Shown here in pieces: positions 46,701 to 62,400 of a stretch of 64,000 nucleotides of DNA. Position 1 is the stretch's first letter. Each line of letters starts with the position of its first letter. The stretch spans positions 32,711,759-32,775,758 of the forward strand of contig CM067072.1 in the NCBI GenBank assembly GCA_033980235.1, read 5' to 3'. The stretch is from Diadema setosum (taxonomy: Eukaryota; Echinodermata; Echinoidea; Diadematoida; Diadematidae). The translations under genes and the position numbers were made by a program. Below the pieces are notes generated by a model, which searched no databases, had not been told where the DNA came from, and worked only from the letters and a program-made list of their open reading frames with translations.

Positions 46701-49700
46701 CTATTCATTAACTTGGCAGCAAAGTTATACTTCTTTAAAAGGATGAAATATTTTGGGTTGTTTATTATTTCCTTGATATGAGCCAATTTTACCAATACAA
46801 CAATGGCAAAACTAAAACTCCTCAAAAATATTCATACAACACAGTACTAGTATTTGAAGATGCTTACAAAATACAAGCAATGGCAGCTATTCAACAGACA
46901 TTATGACATTACCAAAACTGACAACCAGCTCTCTCTTTTGACATAAATACATCAACATCACAAAAGATGGAGAAATTATGCAATCATGGACTGCTGTCTA
47001 CACACACAGACACCTTCCCACATGCAACCAATAGAACAAAACAAAACAAAACATAATGATATACTGCCAATGGGTTGTGCACACTATTGAAAACTCACAG
47101 GCGATAATGTTCTTGTATCGGTTCTTCCTCTTGTTCTCTGGTTTTTCTGCAACATCCCACGGATGCAGCTGAGATGAAGGAATAGTCTAGAGAAAAAAAG
47201 AAATTTGTATGATATTTTGATTTCTAGAAATTTAGACTCATCATGCAAGCTCTTCGCCTAGCAGGTCATCTGCTGGTTTGGTTTGTTTTACTGACCAGCG
47301 CTGATTTTTAAGCACTGATTGCCAATCTGTCAACCTTTGCCTCATCACATACAGTGACAGTCTCTACGAAAGGACAGGCAAGAGACATCAAATAGTTTCA
47401 TGTACATTGTGGCTTAACTAATACTCCCTCTAGTACTAAATCACATTCTCCCATCCCCCCCCCCCTTGCATCAGGTTGATGAGAGCAGACTTTGCCCAAT
47501 AAAACAGAGCACCCATGCCAGTTGCAAAGTGGACAAAGTATGATCATATTCACAACAAATGTCTATGCGTAAACCTTGCCCCAAATACGGTGTAACACCA
47601 GTACCCCAGTAACAGATATCCTTTTTACACGAGTATGCCTCACATACTGTCCTTCTACTATTACTACTTCTACTACCACCACTACCACTACTACGTGTAT
47701 TAGCTTTACCACTTTTACCAGAACCACTTCTGCCACTACAGCTGCTACTATACACAACATCCCACAACTACAACTATGCTAATACCACTATAATCCCATT
47801 TGCAAAATACTACAACTACCAGTGCCACCCATACCACTTTTACAACTACAACAGCCACAACTCACTACCATATTACTAATGCTGTTGCCCCCTCAATTAC
47901 TGTCACCAAAGCATCTATCACTGCTACTGCCACCACCACTACCACCACAGTACCAAGCCTACTATTTTGGCTACCACGAATGCTACACGTTTTTGTTTTG
48001 TTTTTTCCCCCTTCACAAACCATAAGACAAAGGTACAGCCATGAGTGGTAAGAAAGCAGACAATGGCGGCTTACATCATACTCTTGTCTGAATCCTGACA
48101 CAGGACTGGCTTTCTTCCTGGCCACAAAGTCGATGAGGTCATTGAGAGGGATGGGTTGGTGCGCACTACTGCTCTCCTCAAAGTTCGCATAGATCGCGGG
48201 GTCCTCCTGGTGAACGCTGGCATCAGACAGGCCATCCACTGAGCGTGTATCTGAAAATAACATCACCTCTTATGAGTCACGTTTTCAGACTTACAGTATT
48301 TCTCCCAAAATTGGTTAACTGAGACAAATACATGTACATGCTCTGCAATGTGCATATGCATATCTATTATATGTATCACATAAGAGAGAGAGAAAAAAAA
48401 GACATGAAGCGTGTACCTATAGTAAACTGTTAATGGGAAATACAATCATCCTCAGAGATTTATACTATACACCACGCAAGGTTAACAACATCAGGCAACA
48501 GATTACTTTAAAAGTGGATATTTTCATGGGGTGAAAATTTTTGCATATTTCGCACAACCAGACACAAGTGCTAAAATAAAAGCACGCAAATATTTTTACA
48601 TGCCATATGTTCCAGTAGTCAATGTCCTCATTCCGCGGATATAAGAACACGCAAAATTCATCTTAATTACCCAACCAAGCGTGAAAAATTACTCATGCAA
48701 AAAAAAATTTCACTTCTACAGTAATCATGTTTCTCCCTCATGCAACAAGACTGCACTTACCTCTGCCTAGTGTCGAAACATGCCGCAGGGGTACTTCATT
48801 GTTGTAGCTTTCAGAAAAAGAAAAAAGACAAGAGGTCAGTAGTCTGTGTTGTTTTAAGAATATGTTAGACTGCTGCACCATTCAGCAATTTCTTTGCTCT
48901 CAACCATGCTTTCTTGACCCATTAGCATCATATATCTGCTGGCTTGCCCAACAGCACTCATATGTTTTGAGACTTTATCATTTCATCGTTTGACTGGTGG
49001 TGATATGATAAGATTAATAACGAAACTAATGGTGACTATGTGTGACACATAAGGTGCATGAAGTGGTGACTATAGGTGTGATGGATTACATGACTAATTC
49101 AATGACTACAATATATGACCAAAGTGAATATTAATGATGTGACCAGTTGGTGACTGAACTTGTTGAAGTACATTATGTATTAAAGTAGCTAAGTAGTTCT
49201 GTCTTGGGTTTTCTATGTGTGAGAGGAACAAAAACTCAAACACAAATGTGCGTCAACATCATGTGCGAATATCACATGTGATTTCTATTTTTACAGGCAT
49301 ATACAATCTGTAGCTTCCTGGAATACATTAATCTTCCCCACCACCATTTAAATAGCGAATGAGGGCATTTTGAGATACAGAAATTGAGTCAAAATTAATT
49401 GAAAGAGGAGCTGCTACTCACCTAGATCTGGAAGCAGACGGCTTGCCTGCATAGAACACTGACCTGGTAGGATCGCTCCTTTCCATTCGACGTCTCCTGG
49501 ACAAAACCAGCACCAGACTTTAACAATCACATCTCAGTGCAATGTACACAACACTAAAATGTCACAGGTTAACTTTTCCATAACCAACCACCCAATAATT
49601 CTACTGCTACATGATGATTAGGCCTCCGGATTCAGAAAGATGGAATTCAGAGTTACTGTACAAAAAGAAACACTTCTGGAAGAAACAACCCTTGAAGCAA

Positions 49701-52700
49701 ATGTTGAATAATATGTTGACTTTTACAATGCTGAAATTATGCAACGCAGATACTTGTCACTTTTCTCTCGTGATGGCAGGCTACATATTGACCAAAATAC
49801 CACAGCCAATATTTGATAATTATGACATTTCTTTCACATTGTTTTAGTGTTTACTTTATTTGATTTATTTTTTTACTACTCTTCTGTTAGCCCGTTGAGG
49901 ATGAGTCCCGAGTATACTCGGGCAGAGGTCTATGGGAAATGCGTGTTGTAGCAAAATCAATCCGTCCTCAACGGGTTAAATGAGGATACGGTGAGAACAT
50001 GTTTCCTCTCTTCTCGTATCAGTGTGTGAATTTCCAATTACTGTTAAAATCTGAGTTTCATAATGCAATTTGAATACGATTATATGAAACAAATTTTGAT
50101 AAGAAAAAATTTTGCCTATAGTAGCGCAGTCATCAACAAGTTTTAAATACAATGAAGTGGGTCAGCATGTTAATAGCACAATGAAAATGTGCCACCTATA
50201 AGTATGTTTTCTCTTGATTCAATGTTTCTTTCTTTTTCTTTTAATAGCTGTATGAATTCAAGGTACAAATCAAACTATCTCTAATAAGCAGAAAATACAA
50301 TTTACAATCCTCAAAAATAAACTGCATAGCATTATGTTGATCATAGTATCCTCAATGCTTTCCAATTACAGGCAAACCTGCCTTAGTGGCCACCTACTGT
50401 ATACAGCCACTGAAAAATTCCCCAAGAAGAGAAAACCATGTTGCAGATTGTGTGAATCTATAGTGGCCACCTGTCTATAGCCACGACTTTTTCGTTTTGT
50501 TTTGTTTTGTTTTGTTTTATTTTGACTTCCTTAGCTGGCCATGCACTAGACAGGTCTGACTGTACAATATGTTGCATTTCAAATGCTCATTATTACCATC
50601 ACTATTACAACAGTGCTATGATCATTCTTATCATCACCCATCATATTAACAATAATACTGGTTAATGCTGGAGGGCTCGAACCATTTTTATTTGTTTTAT
50701 CATCGTCATCATTACCAGACTCACCTGATATACAAAACTGCAACCCCTACCACGACTATCAGTACTAAAGAAACCATGATTCCTGCCACTACAGCGCCGA
50801 CCCCGGACTTTGGTTTTTCAGGCTTGCTGATTATTGGAGCTGTGTAAGGTACAATCAAAGGAAAGACATTAAGAATTTAAAATGGTGGCAATAATAATGA
50901 TATTACATGTATATCAGCTTTGTTTTCTTGTTTAGTTGCTTGTTTTCTTATATATAAAGACAATGTTCTTCTATTATGTTGTGATACTCTACAATGTGTA
51001 TCATTACCTCAGTCACTGGAATCAAACCCACAAACCCACAATCCACGCACCCCACTCCCCTGAGGAGCAGAGCAGTCAGGCGGCCATTTTTATAGCTTCC
51101 AATCAGTTACTCATTACATGTTGGTACACATCAGTGGAGAACAGCATTGTGGACATTAAGAGTGTCTTGCTTAATCAATTATGTAAACACTGAGGCAAGG
51201 CAGACCGAATCCTACACTTGTTGCTTAAAGCACTGTGCATGCACTATGCACTAGACCATTCCACCATCATCTTTCTGCTATAGGTCTGCATTTTTAGAAA
51301 CTTAAACAACATATGGAACACAACGATGTACATGTAAAAGGTGCATTTGCTGGCACAGTATGGTGGATACACAAAGCCAACAGAAATGTATAGTAAATCA
51401 GTTCGGACAGAAAGCTTAATCCGGAGTTGCTTGTCTAGTTGACTCAAAAGGCGTAACTATGGAACTATATACAAACTGTATTTCATACAATAATTGGGCT
51501 TTGCACGGCAGGACTGCAGCTAGAGTAGTTCTTTTTTTCTCTCTCTCCCTGCCAATTAAGCATCATCACATCAACTCAAAATAAACTCAGATTTGCTCTG
51601 CTCTCCAATCTAGTCTAGGAAAACTCATTTCTACGACGCGAATCTTTTTAAAGTTGTCTACCATGCAGTATAGAAAGTTGTAGAAAGATGTGATTTGCAA
51701 AACGAAGCAAACATCCTGGCAAGATATGGAATGAAGTCTTACCATCAAATTTAGTTGGATCGCCAAACACAACAGATTTCTGCAAAAAAACAAAACGAGG
51801 TAAAAAATCATAATGATGAGATATGCCATCAGGTATGGCTATATACAAGAAATCATTTACTTCTGTCTCTCATAACATACAATTCTTCCTACATTAATTA
51901 TAAAAACCCTAACCATGTTTCTTTAACAGATTTTAGCCAAAGTAATTCAGTTTAAATGAGAATACTGGCTTGACATTCGAAGAGTTCTAAAATTATGTCT
52001 GTTTGACACACATAATATCTGTGTACTGGAATCACACATTTCATAACCTCTCAAGTTTAGGAGGCGAATTTGCAACCTGTCATAAAATTGTCAAGCACAT
52101 TTTACATTAAAACAAAACAAAACAAAACAAAACAAAACATGTACACTAAAACCAGCTTTGTTGAAACAAACATTCACTATTTTAAGGCATACCCACAAAT
52201 CAGACAGTCCCTTGTGACATTGCGTAGATTTTTCTTCTTGAATACTAACATACAAGAAAATCAGTATTTTGCCATTAGATATACAATGTAAGCTGGTTTT
52301 GGTCTGTCAGTAGTGCTTCCTTGGCAAATTTGTATTTGCCTCAAGTATTATGACCAAGCTTCTTTTTTAACAGTACACATTACTAAATTTCCACTTTCTG
52401 TAATACATGCAGTACAACTTTACACATTACAGTCATGTTAAAGATTTTCTTCTTTATTACTTTATTTTTGTTTTCCATTCTATTTTTTTTTTTTCATCAA
52501 GGGTGAAAGACTTTTGGTTAGTTTTGATGAACTTACGCTGTATTCAGTATCGCTGACCACACCAGTGCGTATTTCATAGGATGCACCCTCTACCAGTGGA
52601 GCATTGTAGTAACCCCCATAGGTCTGATTGTCTCCAAGGGTGAAATTCACTGGAAATTCGTCCCTACTGAATTTGGCCCCGATGTAGGAGTTTGGGTTGG

Positions 52701-55700
52701 CGTGGTACGCGTTGAGTTCGTTTTCCCTCCTCCGGCGACTTGGGGTTGGGTTTATCCTAGTGACGCTCACCAGGACATGTCTGAAAAGTAAATGTGCACA
52801 ATTCTTTACATAAGATTGTGGCGATCTACCAAGCGTTGAAGTCTTGATGGCATGCTTTGTAGAGGCTCGCAGAAGTTGCACAATATAGAGTTTTTAAAAG
52901 TCATTATTTCCATATACCTGTAGGTATTACTAACTAAGTAAAGGTACATAAAGCCCCTAGAACACAGATTAGGACTTGGAATATCAGAGCAGGCAGGGGG
53001 AACTCATATAATCAACCTTCCTTGCAAACAAACGGTGTGTTTATGCTCAATTTGTAAAGGCAGAATCAGTGCTTTGAAATGTTGATTCAAAAAACTGATT
53101 CAAAACATGATTCACGGGAGCACTGTTAATGCTCAAGCACTGTTTATGCTCACTTTCTTTGAGCTTGGAAAGAGCGTTTACAATTGCTTCACTGACCTCA
53201 GCAGAGGCAGGTCAAATTGGGGGGCATGCTTTTTCGGAAGTTCTTGCCTGAGTGTGAGCATTGCTCACATTCCATAGCATGTCTAATATCATTTCAATTA
53301 CTCTACTAGAATCCCCGGTTACATTCATGACAAGGAATTCACTATTCACTCACGTGATGTACTTGGACTCCACAGCGTTGATCATGATGATTGGTTTGCT
53401 GTTACCTGGTGAAATCTGAATCACTGGTGGGCTGGGCATTGGTAAGTCTGTATCATGAGAATGCAAGGAAAGTGACTGTGGCTGTAAAGAGAAGCAGGCT
53501 TCAATTATCAACCAGTTGAGGACGAGTCCCGAGTATACTCGGGCAGGTGCGTCTATGGGGAATGAATGGAATAGCAAAATCAGTCCATCCTGAATGGGTT
53601 AAAGCCATCCCATTCTTATCTTCCCAACTGGAACATCATCTGGCATATCAATCTCTTTCCCACTACACAAAGCTTGACTAGCAGGGAAGGGGCATGGAAA
53701 CTGTTCCATAGAAAGAGTTTGAAAAGTCATCGATGGAGGTTATACAAGTTCCAAAGACCAAGTGTTCTCTCTATTTAATGAAGCATTGCACACCCTGAGT
53801 TTAGATCACGAAGTGTAATGTTTTCCACAACAAAAGTCACCAAATGAAATTTGCAGCCTATCAACATTTTTACCAAACATGTCAGAAAAGCAGGAACCAG
53901 CGGGAATCAAACCTGTCATCTATTAATTTCCGGGCAGCGACACAACCACCAGGCTATCCCTGGTTGCCTGCAGTGACACGTTGAACTTGGAACAAATTTA
54001 CTTCAGCTCCAGGAGTCAGACAATGTAGTGTTACAAGTAGCCCACAACGGACAAAGCAAATTACTGTAAATATGAACGCAAGCGATTATCAAGTAGAGGG
54101 GTGAAGATACATGTATGAGTTTTTTTCAAAATGTATCCCTCTGTACTCATACCTCATTCAAAACATTGTGTCGGCAAAACTTTTGCTTGCATTACACTGT
54201 CGCAAATCTTGGCTTCTCCAAAAATTCACCAAAGTTTCAGGCATGTGTAAATTTCTTATTTTACATGACTTACTATGTAGTTGTCACTGTAAACACACTA
54301 CAATAATATGGCATGACATATTACCTGATGGAGGTTTTGTACAGGCTTCCACAAACAGACTACGGTCCCCATCACCGCCTTTACTTGTTGCTGCCATTAC
54401 ACCGACCTCGTAGCAGACTGCCGCTTCCAGGTCTCGCAAAATATGTTCCCACACGTCGCCCTCTAGAGGTATAACCTTAGCGTCACTTGTACTTGGGACG
54501 AATGATGGCTCGAGTGGCTTGCGCTTGACTTTAATCAGTATCTGCAGTGGTTGTGTCAGAGTATAAAATGCATTCTTGATCAAGTGCCCTTTTAATGCAA
54601 AGTTACATGTACAATGGATATGATTAAAATATGACCACAAGAGCAGAATAAACTTGTTACATGTGCAGTTTTGACATGTACATATTGCATGGACACAGTC
54701 ATGCAACAAGTACAATAAAGTCTAAGCAATCATTTCATATCAACTATCAAATGACATACAACACAAACTCTGGTGTACAGATTTTGCCTACATGTATGTA
54801 AAGACTGATAGATACAGTACAACTGAAATTGAAATTAAATTCACCCTTTTACATTTGTAACAATTTGATTGATAAAATTGATGGAAATAAAAACCATAAA
54901 AGCACAACACAAGATCACCCACTTTTAAAACATTGTAAATATATCAGTGTTATTAAATCAGCTGCTTCAAATCAGTCAAACATGGAATATAGTGGTAATT
55001 ACAATACATAACAGCCTACAGTGTTATTCTACAGTCTTAAAATCTACAGCATTATCAAATAATGCAAGCTACTATCAAGCTTCTTCTTACTTACATTTGT
55101 ACATGAGTTTTTGCTGATTTTGTATGACAGTACCAAAAAAAATATATAAATAATAAGAACATAGAGATCGATTTTTCTTAATAATAAAAGGCAAACTTAA
55201 ACATTCCGATGATCTCTTCAGATGACAAATTGAGTGATGAAGATATACAATGTACCTTATACTGACTGATTCTTCCATTCGGGTATTCAGGCACAGTCCA
55301 GCTGACAGTCACTGAAGATTCACCAATATTTGAGATGCTCACATTTCTTGGGGCACTCGGCTCTGTCACAGACACGGAGAGACAAACACACTACTAGACA
55401 GACAGAAACACATACAAACAGACTGACAAACAAACAAACAAACAAATGGATGGATGGACAGATGAATACCTCACACTATGAAGATACAGCGGTGCCAACA
55501 TCTGTTAACTCTTTGTGCGTATTGGAGCCCCCTATGTGTATCTGTGCCACATCATTTTTTTAGACCACAGTATGAGCACTTTTGGAAAACACTCCATTTT
55601 CACAACCATGCGAGTGTTTGTGCTACAAAATGCATTTCACAGTAAAGTTGCAGAGAAAACTGCAAGCTTTAGTGTGATGTGAATCTTACACTATATGAAA

Positions 55701-58700
55701 AAGCTATGACTACAGAATGACACTTCCAATGCACTATTGCAAATCAGGATATATTATTCGGTTTGTGAGTGTTTGTGCATTTGAAGAAAACATGCAAAGC
55801 TAGCAAGCCGTCAACTGAGTCAGCCATGCGAATATGGCAAACATAGAGTTACATTGTTAATACATTTGATAGATGAAGACAGCTATACTATAGTCACATC
55901 TGGGAAAGAAGTCACTGCACAGAACCTGAAGTGCATTCTCTCTCAGATTTGGTCACTATTGGAAAAATATTTCATTCCAAGAGTGTCTACCATGTAAACT
56001 GTAACATTTGTGACCTGGCTTGCACCACAAAACCATCACAAAGTTGCCAGGTATGAATTTTTAGTTAGGGGCACATCAAATGTATGGGCACATTAAATCT
56101 GGTCACCTTCTGGAAAGTGTTAACTGACAAATGAGGCCTTGAAATTTAGGGTAAAGTCAGATGCTCAATCTCACCAAGTGGTGCTCTGTGCAATGAATGG
56201 AATGAAAAACAGGATATCAAACTCTAATAAGTAACAGCACTGCAGGGATTATCCTTGTAAGCTTTATGATTTGCCATACTCATTAGGCACATTCTATTCA
56301 TAACTACACACTGTACCAGTACCAATCTTTAAACGCAGCAGCATCATCATTTCAAAAGTTACTAGAGTTGAAAGTGAACAGTGTGCAAAAAAAAAAAAAA
56401 ATGATAAGGGGCTTGTAGGGTATATGTCTCATTGCACTCTTCAAGAAAATAAAAATGATCACGAAAACCTGGAATAAAACAACCCACAATTTCCCATTCA
56501 TTTTATGATCAAGTTTGAAGCAACAGTGGAAAATTTACTTCTGTACACAAAAGCATTTTAAAGTTAGATTGTAGTATGTGACCTTCCCTGAAATTTGAAC
56601 TTAGCACATGATCTTGGACAGTTGCAGAATACGAAGATCTCCCAAGAGTATATGCACATCAGTACATATACATGTATGCACTTGCCAACATTAAAAACTA
56701 AAAAGTAGGCACAATTTGGAGTACTGAATTTTCATAGGAAATGGGGAAATTCCCAAATTTCCTATATGTTACTTTATTCAGGTTTTGAAAAACATAGAGA
56801 CAAAATGAAAAAAAAAAATATATATATGAAGAGATGGCACTTTAAAGGGCAAAAATAGGGGATGTCCTTAACCCGTTGAGGACGAGTCCCGAGTATACTC
56901 GGGCAGGTGTCTATGGGAAATGCGTGTTGTAGCAAACTCAGTCCGTCCTCAACGGGTTAATGAAAAGTTAAATACACTATATTGTAGGGACAGTGGGTAA
57001 GTATGCATGTACAATAGCTCTGTCCTTACTTTGTCTTGATGCCACTAATGGATGGCACTTTAGTCCAAAAGAACAAAATAACCTGTTCAATGTAATTCTC
57101 ACAGCCAACGAATAACCAAGACACAAAGACAAAAGAGAAGGATAACTAAATGTCACTTTCCCAGATCCCCTAGTCCCAACTCCCAGTCCATATAGTGTGG
57201 GACAAAAAGGTAACAAAGTCTCTTACTCCCTTCTGCTGTGAGCTGTACGATAGGAGTCCGTGGGGCAGCTGGTCCTACGTCGATGATTGATTCAGCACGT
57301 ACCTGTGTGAGCGTGTGCGCAAGTTAGGCAAAAATGGCGTAAATCTACAATCCAACCAAAGCCACGATGGTAACAGGAAAAATGGTATATCACTCACTGT
57401 TTTGAAACCATCTTTTCTCTTGCACTGTGTCTAGCACAAACAGATCAACACAACTGGCTGAAATTCACAAGTGTAGTAGGTTGTAAATCTCCTCTGTCTT
57501 TTATTTATAATGTTAATTTTTTAGCATGTAAATGTGCATGACACATTACATGTGCAAACAGACTTTAACAATGAAAGCAGGCACTAATACACTCATGTGC
57601 TCATATGAAAAGTGAGCCTACATCATGCTTGCTTAAGTCCACGGACTAAATCTAAACGACAGATTAGATTTACACTTTATACCTATGTGAATTAACTCTT
57701 TATGTGCCAAGTTCGCATATTTTGCTCAATTTCATTTTTTATTTTCGCAATTTTATTCCTGTCACATAAAGCTTGCATTTTATATGGTTATTAACCATGA
57801 CAGGATGTACTGGATTTGCACATAAATTTTAACTTTCTGTCACTGTTTTGTGTTCAAATGCTTCTACAATAATTTATCTACTGCTAATTTGAAAGAAAAA
57901 CAATCACAGATTTGTCATACAATTCACATGTACATCAAAGCAAAGCTTGGCATTTTCTCTACAACTTTGCTCATTACATGTCCAGGGTAACAAAAATCTA
58001 TGAAAGTTACATAGATTTGAACAACAAAGTTTTTACCAAAGCATGACTATGTATACATTGCTGTCTCAGAATAATGTGGCACACAATGTACACTGTGTAA
58101 AGAGTTAAGGCCAATGTACCGCAATGTGTCTGTCTCAACCTTTACAGCAAGAACAGTGGAGAATAAGAATTACAAGTGCTGATACTCAACATCAAACATT
58201 TTTACCGGTAAAAAAACATTATCAATACGGTTATTCAGACTGCATATTCTTTTTTTCATGTAAATATAAGAGAGATGGCCAGAAAAAGAGAAGGAACAAC
58301 TCTCGATCCTTTTCTTCAAATAAGCAGTACCAAGTCTTGTTGGGGGTCAAGATGAATGCAGAAGCTAGAGGGGAATAATAGACAAATCGTCATACACTGT
58401 ACCTGAATGGAATAATTTGTGTCAGGCTTGAGACCCATGACGCTGTGTGTGTGCATGACGTCTGGGTTCTGGCAATCAAGCAGCTGGCAGGGCGATGCAT
58501 TCTGGATCGGGCAGCCCTCCTGAAAGCAAGGGATGCTAACATTATGGACGGTGCCGTTTTCTCTCACGGTCTCCCAGTACAAGATGTAAAAGTTGATGAT
58601 GCGTCCCTCTGGGGGGTACGGAGATCGCCATTGGACGACGAGGTAGTTAGGGGAAGAGTGGGGAACACTCACGTTGTGCGGACGAGCAGGTTCTGTGGAA

Positions 58701-59397
58701 GTAGACACATAATCATGTGTGTTTTACAATTAATATTAGCAATGCTGTGCACAAACACAATGCTATTGGAATCAAACAAGAATGTAGGCACTGTAACAAT
58801 AAGTTGTCATGACATTTGTAGAGAACTTTGTTGTCATCTTTTCATTCAGCCTTTCCTACTATACACATGTATGTATGTTCAGAACTAGATGTCTTGATAC
58901 AATACAAAAGACACACAATGTCTTCCATATCAACATAACTTTCACAAAGATGATATAGAACAGAAAGAAATAAAATGTTACTCAATGCAGCTAGGGAAAT
59001 CTAATCTGAAGAATATTGTGATTCATTCATTCATTTCATTCATTTATTTTTCATTTCCAACAAAAACATATAAATATATTACAAAAATTGAATACAGTGC
59101 ATAAATTTCATCATACAAAGTAAAGGATAAATATACAGAAAACTTGTAGGTATAGGAAAATGTTGGAAATGGGGAGGAATGCTAAAAAGCTGAGCTTGTA
59201 GGCTGCATTCCCCCCACACGTAATACAAGAAATTATATGATCGATAGACTGATAAACATTGAAAATGGATGAAACAAAGAAACTAAGACAAAAAGACCTA
59301 TAACCTAACTTGTCCGAAACAAAAACCCTGAACAAATCCCTACACTAAGTCGCTGTCATGCCGGAAAAGAGAGGAGAGAAACAAAAAACGTGTGTGT

Positions 59398-59446
<49 letters not shown>

Positions 59447-62400
59447 AGAGAGAGAGAGAGGGGGGGGGGAGAAAGCAGCTTAATGCGTGGAGTGAAAATA
59501 AAAGACAAACTAGATATATCGCTACGGCGACTGATATGCCTCCGCCATAATGCATGGTTCTCCTAATATAGTACAGTACTCTCCGCGTAATCGGGTATCG
59601 CTTAAACGGGTACTCCGTTTAATTGGGTAGTAATGTAAAAATCAGTTCCAGTGCACATTAAAATTACCTGATAATCGGGTTGCCTCTCCGCATAAATGGG
59701 TAAATAATTTCTTGTAGTCTAATTTCTACCCACATTTTATCGCAGTATAACACTTTAAGAAATCATGAATGTCAAATTTTCTTCGGCTAATCTCGCATTC
59801 TCTGCTTAATTTGCAAAGAAGACCGATCATTTGGGGAGTGATTTAACATGAAAACACATGTACCAGTACCGACTTGTCACACGTAAACGAACATTGCACA
59901 TGTAGCCGGCACTCACAATTGAATAGACAGACGGGAGTTGAACACACTTGGGCTCCTCCTTTGCTCCGCAACAACATTCACAATACGAGAAGTTTGCAAC
60001 AAAAATCAGAACATGCACCACCTCCATAATGATATAATTTTGCTTTTCCCCAGTCACTTCCCAAAAAGTAACCCGACGTTCTACGTGATTAATGCACGTA
60101 AATAGACGTGTTCATTTCGGAAAACGCCTGCGTGTTAGCGAGGAGTCTATAGTCAAAAGACAAAGTTTTTTGAAGACATATGTGTCCAAAAAGAGTGTAA
60201 ATTATTGCTCATGACTGAGCAAGTGTCAAGGTATGTATAATGTGCCGTGCAAGCACGCGTGTTCAGCATATAGTTAAGATGTTTGGTGCAGTATAAAATA
60301 CATGTACATATACATTGTGTGTGTCAATTATGAATGAGACGTGTTCTTCTGATAATCGGGTACTCCGCTTAATCGGGTAAGAAACGCTCTGCCCGAGCCT
60401 ACCCGATTATGCGGAGAGTACTGTATAGTACAATGTCTTGACAATGTCTTGACAATGTGTGATGACAGTTTCACACAATTGGCAAAATATTGAAATGACA
60501 GGTTTGACACAAATGTGCTGAATGTTCACTTTCCTAGAACTAGGTTCAATTGGATGAATGATTAAAATGTCAGAGAGCAGGTATTTGGGGAACTGATGAT
60601 TTTTACTTGACTTTTGACCCTTTTATAAGTTTATGCATTGAGTAATTTTTAAGGTATTGAGAAAAAGTATAATTTCAGTATCAAATGGGAAAATAGCATT
60701 ATCTAAACCTTTCATTTGACCTTTGACCTCACAGTTCCACAGAGAATCACTGTAAGGTAGAACATGCATAAATATGTAAGTTTCATGATACCTTGAGTTA
60801 CTTTCGAGATATGGAGGAAAAAGTGCAATTTAGCACTTTCACTTGACCTTTTACCTTTTGACCTTTGACCTTTTGGCAATTCCCCAAAAATATATATTGG
60901 GTAATACATGCCATACATCAAGTTTAAAAAAAACAACCCTTCAGGCATATTGCATTTTAAAGAAAGTAGTGCTATTTTGAGGAGTTGACCTTGACCTTTG
61001 ACCCCCTTGACCTTTGACCCTTGACCCCCAACTTCCCTAGATAATCACTGCCCGTCGGTACAAGCATATATACTAAGTTCCATGAAGATACCTTGAACCA
61101 TTTGCGAGATATGGAGAAAAACATGAAATTTCAATTTTTTTTTCCACAAAATAACCTGTGACCTTTGACCTTTGACCCTGTGACCCTAAAATCCACACAA
61201 AGTATTATCCCCCAAGGATATACCCTCATACCAAGTTTGATATAAAACCACCACACGGTTCTTGAGATATCAACAAAAACAAAACGGGACGGACGGACGT
61301 ACGGACGTACGGACGTACGGACGTACGGACGGACGGACGACCCGAAAACATAATGCCTCCGGCCACTTCGTTGCGGAGGCATAAAAAAAAAATAGAAGGA
61401 CACGAGAGGTAGTGGATGGATGGAGCCGCTTAGCTGTAATTTCAATAGAATATAAGGTTGGATTTTACACTTCTTTGCAACCAATAAAGAATCAACAATT
61501 CTTATAACTATTCAAAATATTTTTCTTCAGATTACTCTTAAAAGAACTTAAACTTGGAGATGTCCTTAAACTGTTAGAAAGGTTGTTCCAATATTTAGGT
61601 CCAGCAAATGTAAATATGGATTGTGTAAACATAGTTCTAGTTAAAGGCAGATGGAATTCATCTGAGTGACGAGTTGGATATTTATGGAACGAGCGGTTTC
61701 TCGCAAACATGCTTGTGAAGACAGACGGCAACAAATTATTAGAAAGTTTATACATAAATTGGCCAAGACAATAATAATAAATATCAGTTATCTTTAAAAT
61801 TTTGTTTTCAGAAAATAAAACATCGGTGTGGGCTCTCCCAGAAACATGACAAAAATCATTGGCATAAAAACAATGTAACCAAAAAATGGACAGGTAAGCA
61901 AAAATTTCACCAAAACCAAAGAGATCAAATTTAAGAAAATTATATATGTATCTCCTTGAATGTCATTAAAGTATTACAATGGTTTTCTATGGCTACTGAA
62001 AAAAAAAAAAAAAAAAAGGTATAGTGTGAAATTTGTTGTATAATATTCCACAATGAAGTTGTTATATAATTATGAACTATTGCATTTTTTTAAATATACT
62101 GTTTTGGACTCATTAGGGTTGCTTTCTTTGAGATCATAGTCACATTTTTCCTTTCAATGAATGAAAAAAGAGGAATGTATAACTCAATTCAAATGGACTC
62201 TCCTATAGCATCTTAATATTGAAAAGGAAGCACATACTCTGGAAAAGACTTTACTAAGAAAAGAGGCTCTGAGTTTTGGGGTCCATTCAAGTGCTTTATC
62301 TCACAAACCTATGTTCTGCGCAATGAATGTTAAAAAGAGAAAAAAAACAGGCTGCAAAATACCCTACCAACAATCAAAGGGATTATTAGGTTTTCAAAGT

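Noticed and set aside
47471..48051. Thr/Ser/Val-rich open frames on both strands
   Set aside because: Products of the ACT/ACC repeat region.
58445..58888. 147-codon plus-strand open frame over gene B exon 3
   Set aside because: Antisense shadow of the FN3 exon; no domain of its own.
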